Assembly (NCBI GenBank): GCA_037355855.1
Contig: CM074767.1
Location: 310,001 to 374,000 of the forward strand
Reading direction: 5' to 3'
DNA from: Pseudo-nitzschia pungens
Lineage: Eukaryota > Bacillariophyta > Bacillariophyceae > Bacillariales > Bacillariaceae
DNA: 64,000 bases
Numbering within the stretch: position 1 is the stretch's first letter; each line of letters starts with the position of its first letter. Made by a program: the position numbers and the translations under genes. The notes below the pieces were generated by a model. The model worked only from the letters and a program-made list of their open reading frames with translations. It searched no databases and was not told where the DNA came from. Of the stretch, positions 51,452 through 61,826 are shown one piece after another.

Positions 51452-53840
51452 TGATTGTACCTTAGCGATAAGTGTTAGCTTATGCTTGTGTTTTTCTCCT
51501 TGTATTTTCTTTTGTGAGAAGATAGGATTCGAAATTATGTGCTTTCTGAGTTTCGAAAAAATAAAGTGCTTAGATTTTTTTTTTGAGCTAAACGGGTATG
51601 CAATCTTCGTCGATGGTGGGATCGCTCTGATCGTACGTCAAACCCAGTAAGTCTTAGCATCGCCGAAGGTACGGTACGGTACTCGTACTTCTTCTTGGAC
51701 GGTGGTCCAAAAACCGAACCATATTTCAAAACGACATGCAGACAGAGCAATGATTTGATTCGGGAGACTCTAGAGTGCTAGAAGAACTATGTTCGCTTTT
51801 TTTTTGAAAAAAGACTTTAAGTCTATCTTGATAGATCCTTATTTATGGTACTCTACGGGAAGGCTTATGGTGACTTATCACATAAATATCAGCGGACCTA
51901 CTATTCCAATGTAATGATTAATAAAATGAGATGATGATAGCAATTCTTTTCATTCTTTTTTCTTTCATCTCCAACACGATCCGAATCATACCATTCAAAA
52001 TGCGAACAAACGAACCTATACCATTGAAATTATGTCTCTTGTACACCCTACTTTTGACTTACCGAAGCGAACCCGCACTAATTGTTACACACTTCAACTG
52101 AAGAATGACTATGTCTCATTCCAATCGAATACGAACCTTTATAAAATAAATATCGTGATACTTTTATTATGCTGTGAAGACCACCCACTGATACTAATAC
52201 CGTTGAAATTGAGCAAGTTACTACTATGCGTTTGTCGAACTTTCCTAATAATCGGTCTCTGATACCATCGAATGCATTCCAAAAAAACGAAAATTCATTC
52301 GCTTTCCTGAGTCGGCTATTGTGGAGAGGCCATCCGACGAAAATAAAAAATATCGAACGCTTTCTATCAGGAACCTTTCTAATAGTACCGGTATGAGGCG
52401 CTTTACTATCGTTTGATAGAAGAATGTCGCAATCAACAGGGCATGTGAAAAAAAAGATAGACGATCACAAGGGCTACATCTGAAATCCGACGAAATGGGT
52501 GAGATACCCGGTACTCGTACAGTAGACGATCATCTAAACGGTGACATCTGCGGCTTTTTTAAAAAAGTTATCAAAAACTTCTTTGGTCTCCCTTGCACGT
52601 GGTTGTACTAAAGATACATTGACTATATTGCATACAGCCATTTGAATTGACCTTACTACAGTACCGGTGGATATTATTTTCCATAGTAGCGCGTAAAAAC
52701 ACAAAACCTTTATAATTGAGGATGTACGGTAGGGGAATAATCCCTGTTCTTCTCATGATTCTTTTTCCTATCCAAAACTAGTCGAGAATAAGAATATTGA
52801 TGGAGGGCAATAAGGAACGAGACTGGTGTGTCAGGCTCTCCACATCATTCATTACATCGTACGACTTATGGGATCACGAAGTGAGACAAGAAGTGGGAAA
52901 GTTATTATCATAGTAGCGTACAAACCGACGGGACCAGAAGTGTGATACTAATGATTCCAAAGAGACTAATCGATGAAGACTTCTGTAATTCTGAAGCGAA
53001 GAGTTACATACCGGTACCGTAACTCACGGTACGAGTACGGTGACGTAGATTTGAATTGTCCGATCAAATTCAATAAATCAAAATGGTGGCTGGTGACGCT
53101 AATGGAATAGTTCAGATAGCTGATCAATGTTTCTTTTGAAGATGATAGTCGAGATATGAAGTATGACGTTACGATGATCACTTGTCTCACTCATCTTCGT
53201 CATCTTGTTTGAATGTTGTAATGCTTAGAATTGTTCGAACCATCGTACGGTACGAGTAACTTAGTTCCTGGTACTTGTGGTTGTTATTTTCTACGTACTA
53301 TCTACTGCTTGTACAAGAACGTTAGTAATATCTACCGGTATGGTAGGTAGGTACGTTGAAGAACACGCTACTGACATACAGTAGATTCCATCGTACCATC
53401 GGTCCGAAGACCAACAATCTATTATTTGCCTAAAGTTTTGTCTAGCTTAACAAATGTTACGCCTAAAATAGGTTAGGGATATTCATATTTTCAATTCAAT
53501 TCTTTGGATTGGATTGGATTCCCCCTTTGCCTACCGTAGACGAATTGTGCTCCAAGAGGGTTCTACCGTAACGGTTCGCGAGGGATATGTTCTTGTCTGC
53601 TACGTGACGGTTCCATTCGGGCCCGGTGATTATGCTTTTTCCGGCCATCGCGAATTGTGACCGGGGAAGGCTGCGAATCATCGAGCTCGCCGTTGATCCA
53701 AGACTGGACACCCGCGGATCGTGTCTTATTGTTGCGGACTTGGTCGTTCGTGTCGGCACCGACGAGCAACTTACGTACCATAGAAATACGTAACGTCGTA
53801 GCAGATCCATTCCTACGTACGGTAGCATGAGAGACGACGT

Positions 53841-54206
53841 TTGCGAACCGCCGTAGAGCATGATTGTATGGGGAACCAGACCCGTCGATTCTATTTCATT
53901 GCTTTAGATAAAAAAAAAAAGTAATTGCGAATTGTACGGTTTGAAGGACATGATTGCCCAAGACCCGCTTTTGTTTCATTTTGATTCGTGAAACAGTCTA
54001 ATTCAAGATGACACGCATGAGACACGAAAATTGCGAATCGCCGTAGAGCATGATTGGATGGGAACCAGACCTTTTGATTCTGTTTCATTGATATAGATAA
54101 AAAATAATTCCGAATTTTATGGAGTACATGATTGCCCAAGACCCGCTTCTATTTCATTTTGATTCGTGAGGCAGTGTAGTTCAAGATGACACCTCAGAGA
54201 CGGTCT
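53841..54206 (+). repeat. Tandem duplication, ~190 bp period
   Basis: Unit 1 from 53841 (TTGCGAACCGCCGTAGAGC) and unit 2 from 54031 (TTGCGAATCGCCGTAGAGC) share ordered blocks including GGAACCAGACC, GATTGCCCAAGACCCGCTT and TTTCATTTTGATTCGTGA, with scattered substitutions and small indels. Two copies only. Confidence 0.85.
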
Positions 54207-57096
54207 TCTTATTGAACGCTCATTCTTGTCCGAAACATTCTGTGCTCCCCAGAAGGGGAGTGGCTTTAAACAAAAATTTAATGTTCAACCTTTTGCTGCC
54301 CGAGACGGTTCTAATTTACCGGACAGGAGTATGTGTCCCAGAACCGGACCACGTGTGTTTCAAAATGATATGCAATGCGGTAAACCTTATGCATCAAACA
54401 CGAATCAAAGAGTTGCCTAATGAAATTACTAAAAAATGCGCAAGAAGAAGAACCACGCATCATTCGCCCGCCCACTGTCAATTCGTTTTCACTTCCATTC
54501 CGCTCGCCCTTGTTGTTTACAAAAAAGCAATACATACCGGTACGGTACGTCACCAAAGAAGCTACGTAGGGTGGGGCCCAAAACCGAACGAACACCCAGG
54601 CTCCGCGTCCCGGTATTGCATAAGTGCTGAAAGAAACAAATTTTGAAGTTGCTGTAGTAGTACTAGTACTACTACAATGCTTGGAGAAGAACACCACCAC
54701 ACTCCTCTTCTTTTCTTGTTCTTCAGAATGAAAACTTATCTCGACCATCATGATTCTTCTTCTTGTCATTTACAAAAGCAAAAATGCATTCAGAAAGACA
54801 CAGTACTAGTATGAGTAGTAGGACGAGAAGGAAATACAACTGAACTGTCATCCTACTAGTATCCAAGCTGCTACTAGCAGTAGTGTGAATAGCAAACCAC
54901 ATGACATTGTACTTGTTTTGTTGTTGTTGTTGTTGTTGTCCTAAAAAATACTGTGATGTAGTTGCTGCCTCTTTTAATCAGCAAGGAAGTCATGATCATA
55001 GTCTGGTGTACATTTCTACTAGTGCTTCATCATTGTTTTGTTGGTTTACCCTTGTACTACTAGTAGTAGGAGTGGCAGGTCAAGTTACATACTGGTGGTG
55101 CAATAAACAGTGAGGAGCATGGAGACCACTATCAGCTGGTGCAACAATGGGCAAGAAAATGTGTCTGTATTGCCACTCTATTCATGTTTTTACCTCCTAG
55201 TAGTAGTAGTACGGTATCATGGAGGACTGGTGCGGAATGGAACTGCATGACACACACGCAACGGTCTTCATTCGACAACGGGATTCAAAAAAAAATAACA
55301 AAATCAATAAAAATACTTCTTGTAAGTGTATTGCCGCAATGAATACGTTCTTGTTTTACTAGTACTAATGTCGCATGCCCGTATTGTCCGGCAGACACCA
55401 TATCTTACTGCATCTTCGTGTTGTTTTGTTTCTTGGAGTGCTCGAGATGCTGTTACCGACGAATGAAAACAGTCGATTCGGACAGCTGCGTGTGCTTGTC
55501 ACGGTTTGATGGATTGTTGATTGAGATTTTGATTGTTGATTGATTCTCCTGATTGTTTTTTGAGATGATGATGATTCCTTCCTTCCTTCCTTCCTTATGG
55601 GAGCCAAGAGGGGCTATTCATGGCAACGGTTTTCGCATGCGACCAAACGTCGTCCTCGAGTTTCACGAGAAATTCGGTATGCATGTCTGGAATGCGCTCG
55701 GTAGTAGTGAATGCTTTTTCGTTGGAGTCGGGACGGATGGAACTCTGTGACATTGGATTCACTCCAGCGTAACCTTACTACCGGTCGAATTACAGACTCC
55801 TTTAGGAGTTCGTTGTCCCGAACCAACACCCGTGACTTGAACGATTTCCTCAAACTTCGACTTTTTTCCGCGAAGTATTGGAACCCGGGGCATGTTCGTT
55901 CGATGGAATCGACTTCGATCGAGGCAAGGCACAAGACTCACACAATACTCTTCTTACTTGAGCCTTCCGGAACGAACTTTTTGACTATGGAACGATACTT
56001 GATTTTGATACTCCTTCCGCTGGGACTCCCGCTTCCCGACCACTACCACCACAGGTAGCAGTCTAGAAGACCCGCGGTAGAATTACTCGTATTACCCTCT
56101 TGAAGACAGGAAGCACCACCCTTCCTCCTCGTCTCATCGTTTTGCCGGCTCTCCCAAAAGAGCTGTTAGTGACACGCAGCAACCATTACATACATACATA
56201 CATACATACAACACTGGCTATTCTGTATTGGCTGGTTCCCTCTCTTTTTCTGACACCGTGTCGATCGATCGAATCGATCGATTGGTCGTTCCCCACTCCA
56301 CTCCACTCCACTCCACTCCACTTTGGCGTTTGCTGTCTCTGCCGAGCATCTCAAAAAATCAAACCCAAGACCGCCGCTGCGTGCTGCTCTGTTCCGCGGT
56401 TGTATAGAGTAATTACCGGAGAAAGGAACCAACTCCATTCTCCATCCAAAGACCGACCGACCGACCGACCGACTCGTCTCTTGCGTGTCGTCTCGCGGTC
56501 GAACCGAGTCAATCCGTCCATTTCGTTGCTGATTTAGATTTTTTGATTAATCGATTCCTTGCGCGAACCGAACAAAGAAGCAAGCAAGACAGAAGGCAGC
56601 CAGCAAGACATCCAGCAAGACATCCAGCAAGGCAGTCAGGCAGCCAGGTATCCACCCATCCAATCAACGAACGAACGAACTAAATACTACGTACAGTACA
56701 GTACAGTACACATTATACACTGCGAAGCAACACCACCACGTTGGATCGGGCGCGAAGTGCACTCGTGGATGCAATCTTGCTCGTGGATGGATGGCAGGGC
56801 TGTGGTCAGCTAAGCTACGGAACTCGACAATCACTCACTCAGTCACTCACTCTATCATCCATCGGATCTATCTCGAATCTCAAAATCAATAGAACAACCA
56901 GTCCTCCGACAAAGCGAAGAATTCCTTCCGCGAAAGAACTCATCCATGCGATACTAGATTCCTAATCCATATTACAGTCGATATAAAAAAGCGAAGCAAA
57001 GACCATTGGAGCAAGGAATTCCATTCGATTCGATTCCATTCCATTCCATTCGATTCCATTCCTTTCGTTTCAGAGGGAAGTGTGGATTCCTTCATT

Positions 57097-57135
<39 letters not shown>

Positions 57136-57265
57136 GAACAGTGTTTACAGAGCACCGGAAGAACAATTTGATTCCGTTCCAAATTCGATTTTCGATTCGC
57201 TCGGCAGTCCGGAATTCACTCCGTTTCGTTCGGAATCCAACGACGCTTCCGCAAAGCAAAAGCCA

Positions 57266-57331
57266 GGAAATCCAACCAAACCAAATCAAATCAAATCAAA
57301 CCAAACCAAACCAAACCAAACCAAACCAAAC
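57266..57331 (+). repeat. CAAAT/CAAAC pentamer array upstream of ATG
   Basis: CAAAT units pass into CAAAC units and end one base before the ATG at 57333 in CCAAACAATGGG, so the array forms the immediate 5' UTR and start context of the dioxygenase gene. Confidence 0.85.
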
Positions 57332-57332
57332 A

Positions 57333-60202
57333 ATGGGTCAGAGATGCAGCACGGACGTTGGCTGCCTGGCTGTCGGCAGCAGCATCCGATCCAAGAGCGG
57401 TGAAATCCACGATCCGTTCATGCACGAGATCATGCAGGAATCCGTGGCCACGATTGCTCGCCTGCGGGATCTGGCACGGGAGGAGCACGCGAAGCAGCAC
57501 CAGCACCAGCACCAGCACCAGCACCAGCACCAGCAAAAACAGAAGCACCAGCAAACGCACCGGCACGAGACGAAGCAATGGAAAAAACACAAACCACCGC
57601 AACCGGTGCCGGAAGGTCCTCCTCCTCCTCCTCTTCCACGAAAGTCTTGCTCTCCGCGGTTCAAGAGCAAGGCAACAAAGACGAGCAACGGTCAGACCCA
57701 CTTGCTCTTCAAGAACCTGAGCAACAGCCAGTTCCACGGCCACGGCCACAATCTGCAACAAAAACGTTTGTCGAGGTTGATTTTTCGAAAGAAATCGAAC
57801 CGTATTGCCGAGAGTTACGAGTTGGAACAAAACAACACCAACAACAACACCACCACCACCAACAACAATGACGAAGAAGAACGCAACGAACAAGAACAAA
57901 TCCTACTGCACCCGGAGGATTCGAGGCGTGCTCGATCTTCTTCTTCTGCCGCAAAGAAGGGATCCACCGGCGCGAATAAGCAGGACCTTGGGCTATCGTC
58001 TGAAACACAAACCGACTACATCAGCAGCAACAGCGACATCAACAACGACAGCAACGACATCAACAACGACAGCAACGACATCAACAGCAACACCACCACC
58101 AGCAGCCACCGACGAGGCCGCCCTCGAAAGGGCCGTTTCTCGGATCCTCCTGTCTCGCTGTCCGACCAAGCTCGTGCTTCGCAAGCGAATCGGGGAGGGC
58201 CCACAGTCTCCGAGCCGGGAACTGGTGGTCCTAAGGGACAGCTTTGTTCCCGGCCTGGACTATTTCGAGGGAGACCCCGATGACAGCTCCCATAACCAGA
58301 GCCAGAGCCTTCGGGGAAGCGGCAGCACGGTCGCGAAGAAACCCAGCTCGATCCACATTTACGCCGTGCGGTATCCCGCGGGGAAGGAGGAGGAGGAGGA
58401 GGAGCACGGTGGCGAGAGCAAGAGTGACAGCGACAACGAAAAGACGAAGGAGGATGACGATGATGACGAACAATCCTCGTCTTGTACCGCACTTGACCAA
58501 CAGCACGATCCCACCACCCAACCACAAACGCGGAGGGAGCCAGAGCCATCCGATTCGGCGGCATTGCCTTGTTCTCCTCCTCCTTCTTTAATGCCCTCGT
58601 CATCGCAACCGCAAACCAGCCAAAAGGATACCACGAGTCCCGTTGCGACGAAGGCGAAACCCTCAGCACAGCAGAAGACCACCACCGACACCTCCAACGG
58701 CAGCAATACCAGCAGCAATTCCGTGGGACACATTTTTGGATCCTCTCAGATGACCGAACCACCAAAGCGGAAGGGTAAGTTTGGTTCATCACGCACTCGG
58801 ATGGTCTCTTTCGAAATACATATATTATATATTATATATATATATATTATATATATATTATAAATTTGCTGCTACAGATTTTTCTAACCGCGCTTGCTTT
58901 TTGGTCTCGCTTCCAAATACAAAATACTGCTACCACTACTACTACTACTAATAATAATAATATAACAACGATGACAACACCACCGCAGTCCTCGAGTGGG
59001 TCACCGTGTCGGAAGAGCACGACATTTACGTGGTGGATCTCGGCATGGATCCCTCCCAGTGCGATTCGCTGGTGACGGTCACGGAGCAGGCCTGCAAGGG
59101 ACACTACGCGGCCTACACGTACGCCAAGCAGACGCTGGGATGCCGGGAGTATCCCACCCTGGCCCGGGCCGCCCTGGGACCCGTCCATTCCGTCGTCTAC
59201 GCGATCATCGACCGGTTTCGGCCCGGCGAACTGCGGGGCGACGCCGAGGCGGGGGACGATGCTGCCGGCTGCGATGGCGGCGGGGAGAAAAAGAAGGAGG
59301 AGAAAAAGAAGAAGAAGACGGAGGAGGAAGTTGGGGAACGTGCTTTCGCAAAGCATCCTCCACCGCCCACCGCCCCTGCCGCAACCAACGAGGATACGAG
59401 TCCAATGACAAAACCAGACGCCAACCCGAGTGCCGGCAACGAGGATGGGAAATCCGATAGTGTGACCACCACCACAACCACCACCAATAGCGAAAGCGAC
59501 TCGATCCGGGATTCCGTCCGGAATCCCGATTGTACAGCTGCCACCGAAAAGCCCCATAACAACGACAGTGTCAGCAGCAACAAGAACGACGACAACGACA
59601 ACGACAACAAACCGGAAGAACCCACCCGGCTGCAGCTCGACGAGCGCGAGCCCCACATTGTCAAGTACGACGTGACCCGGAAGGAGCGCCAGAAACTCGA
59701 CATGCACACGGACAAGTCGGAGTGGACCTTTCTCATTGCCCTCTCGAATGGCTGCGGGCTGGACTACGAGGGCGGTGGCACCTTTTTCGAGTGCCTCTCG
59801 GCCACCGTCCACATCCAGCGGGGACACGCCCTGGTCTTTCCCGGAAAACTCCGGCACTGCGGCACGAAAATCACGAGCGGACTCCGGTTCTTGCTGGTGG
59901 GATTCTTGGTCGACAAGCCGTGTTTGTCGTCGTTGTCCTCGTCGTCCTCGTCCTCGTCCAATCGTGGTGGGACTGGCGATGACACCGATGCCAGTGGTTC
60001 GGACTCTGGCAATGCAAACAGCGAGGACGTTCTGGATGCCACGGAACCGAATCCATCCACGGATGGTGGGATCGATTGCCCGCGGGACGGTGCCCCGGCG
60101 GAAACCGTTGCAGCAACGACCAGCACGAGCACCAGTATCACAACAACGGCAACGGCAACGACAGCGGCAAGCACTTCTTTCCCCACCGTGGATTGGTGCT
60201 AA
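57333..60202 (+). CDS. Fe(II)/2-oxoglutarate dioxygenase (prolyl hydroxylase type)
   Basis: Exons 57333-58774 and 58989-60202 with a 214 nt AT-repeat intron (phase 1; the join reads KRKVLEWVTVSEEHD). The first residues MGQRCS match the N-myristoylation signal (Gly2, Ser6) with an adjacent Cys for palmitoylation, suggesting membrane attachment. A His-Gln run, Pro-rich and Asn/Thr-rich low-complexity segments follow. ATDEAALERAVSRILLSRC onward is in a different frame from the start, so one frame change or an unseen splice lies within the low-complexity part (about 57.7-58.1 kb). Exon 2 holds the catalytic domain: HTD (His 59705, Asp 59711), a distal His in LRHCGTK (about 59.85 kb) and Arg in GLRFLLVGF, the usual HxD...H...R set, with YEGGGTFFE as in prolyl 4-hydroxylases. 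A long acidic/Ser/Thr insert splits the domain. Substrate unknown. Confidence 0.75.
58808..58862 (+). repeat. TA-rich simple repeat in intron
   Basis: An (AT)n/TATATTA tract inside the dioxygenase intron; AT richness is expected of an intron but the regularity is microsatellite-like. Confidence 0.8.
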
Positions 60203-61400
60203 CTCCGTTCCATTCCTTTCCATTCCATTGCATTCCATTTCATTGCATTGCATGCCATTTTTCATTCCATTTCGATGCGAACGAACCTCCCCGGCCGTGT
60301 GGGAATTGGCGACACTTCTTGCGGCGAGCAATCTGGTCGCTCGATCGACCGACTCGAACGAAGCGGAATTCCTTTTTGTCTCTTTTTTTTTTTTTGGGAG
60401 GGTGTTTGGCGGAATCAATCCTTCGACATGCATTTTCAGTTCATTTCATTATTTCATGTCATGCCATGACATGCCATGACATTTCCGTCCCGCTCCCATG
60501 CCTTTGCTCCCGCGGGTCGTGCGACCCGATTCGTTTGGTTTCGGTGATTGCCGCGGACTCGATGTTACACGATACGATACGATACGATACGATATAATGA
60601 CGATATTATTATGATACATAGTATTTTCCAAGGATCCGTACTGTAGCAGTATATCATGCTTGTTTAGAACAGTACGGTGATCAGTGGATCGGAATAGCAC
60701 CGATAACAACAATACAAAATAATAATGATACAACAAATTGGTGTCCACGCCATTTCACTTGCCATGGAACAAAATAGTGACGATTCCCCGGACTACCCAT
60801 CCCAACTTCTGGAGCGAGGCTGATCTGAAAACCATCATTCGCATTCTCTTCTTTGTCATACTATGGATGCAATACAATTGCAAGTCATTATAAAGATTTG
60901 TGTGGTTACGGCACTGTACGTTCGCGTCGAAACACTATGCAATATCATCACTAGCATGCGAATGCCGCTAACGCTTGGGCTGTATAAACACAATACACAA
61001 TGCATGTTTGCAACGGATTGCCTACCGAACAAGCGCTCCTCTGATGCCTGTTACGTTTTCAATTCATCCATCCATTCATCCATCCATCCATTGTGACGCT
61101 CGTGTCCCTTTGGTAGGCGACATCGAGCCATGTTTTCCCTTTCTCTCTTTTTGTGTTGCTATTCTTATTCCCGTTGGTTCTTTTTCTAGTTTGCGCCCGA
61201 TCGTTCTCGGTGTACTTTGCGTCCCGCTCGACACTGATCCAGAAAAGGCAGTCTTCCCCATGGATCTCGTTTCGTTTCGTTTCGTTTCGTTTCGTTTCGT
61301 TTCGTTTCGTTTGGTTTCGTTTGGTTTCGTTTGGTTTGGTTTCGTTTCGTTTCGACCCCGCTTCCGAGTCGTCCGCGCTTCGCGGTTCGTTCGTTCGTTC
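60203..61400. other. Intergenic region, no gene seen
   Basis: Convergent 3' regions. It contains CATTC/CATTG pentamers just after the dioxygenase stop (60210-60270), a GATAC array (60572-60597), a CATC array (61065-61092) and a long GTTTC array (61263-61350) ending 50 nt from the EMC5 stop. Confidence 0.55.
61263..61352 (+). repeat. GTTTC/GGTTTC pentamer array
   Basis: About 17 units of GTTTC-type pentamers with a few GTTTG variants; on the EMC5 (minus) strand this lies in the 3' UTR or just beyond. Confidence 0.9.
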
Positions 61401-61826
61401 TTATTCCGCCTTGGTCGCCCGGTACATCAAGACCCTGGATCGGTTGCAGTAGATGTCAAAGTCCCGCGTCCGGTGGGCCGGAGCCGCCAGCGGGGTCCGC
61501 TCGGAACCGGAGAGCTCGACCGATTGCAGGGGTCCCATCCCGATGAGTTCCGCCACCAGCAGAAGGCCAAAGGCCAGCGCGAGCTCCACGTACACGTCGA
61601 TGGGAGGAATCATCATGGCGACGGATGCCTCGGTGGCCGTCGCGGATTCCGCGGAGGACGACAACGATTCGGCAGCGGCGGCACCGGAAGAGGAGGCCGC
61701 CGCCGCCGTCGTCTCGGACAAGAGGTCCATGTCCTGCAGGAGTGACCGGTAGTGCATGCAGCTGTAGGCGGCGTGCACGATCATCAGGGCACCGGCAGCC
61801 TTGAGAAAAACGGCGATGGAAGGCAT
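61401..61826 (-). CDS. EMC5: ER membrane protein complex subunit 5
   Basis: Single exon, 141 aa. EMC5 (MMGT1) is a two-helix core subunit of the EMC, the ER insertase for tail-anchored and multi-pass membrane proteins. The first helix contains LKAAGALMIVHAAYSCMHYR, matching the family signature of a helix followed by AxSAxQHRSY-like residues; the second is PIDVYVELALAFGLLLVAEL. The C-terminus has DFDIYCNRSRVLMYR, equivalent to the conserved FYxFNHRGRVLFRP end. Compared with animal EMC5, the loop between helices is lengthened by an Ala/Ser/Thr-rich stretch of about 40 residues. The ATG at 61826 is the first in frame and starts right before helix 1, as in the family. Confidence 0.88.
   Translation of the reverse strand: MPSIAVFLKAAGALMIVHAAYSCMHYRSLLQDMDLLSETTAAAASSSGAAAAESLSSSAESATATEASVAMMIPPIDVYVELALAFGLLLVAELIGMGPLQSVELSGSERTPLAAPAHRTRDFDIYCNRSRVLMYRATKAE

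Larger units (their letters stand above)
51452..57332. other. Large gene-poor region
   Basis: About 5.9 kb without a convincing gene. 51.5-53.4 kb is AT-rich. A 190 bp direct duplication lies at 53841-54206. Minus-strand frames at 53496-53861 and 53563-53781 lie in a slightly more GC-rich patch and might be a gene relic. ACTAGT islands lie at 54655-54675, 54805-54870 and 55010-55070. A GTAACCTTAC copy is at 55769-55778. From about 56.1 kb the sequence is a series of simple arrays (CACTC, GACC, GACAT-rich, CATTC, CAGCAA, CAAAC) that probably includes the leader of the dioxygenase gene. Confidence 0.5.

Noticed and set aside
57095..57132. CAGCAA run read as a polyglutamine protein start
   Set aside because: It lies upstream of the ATG at 57333 within simple-repeat DNA; the MGQRCS start is better supported, and the run is open in several frames only because of its composition.
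58847..60433. 528-codon antisense frame over the dioxygenase exon
   Set aside because: Same cause as the other long antisense frames; the sense strand has the HxD...H...R motif set.
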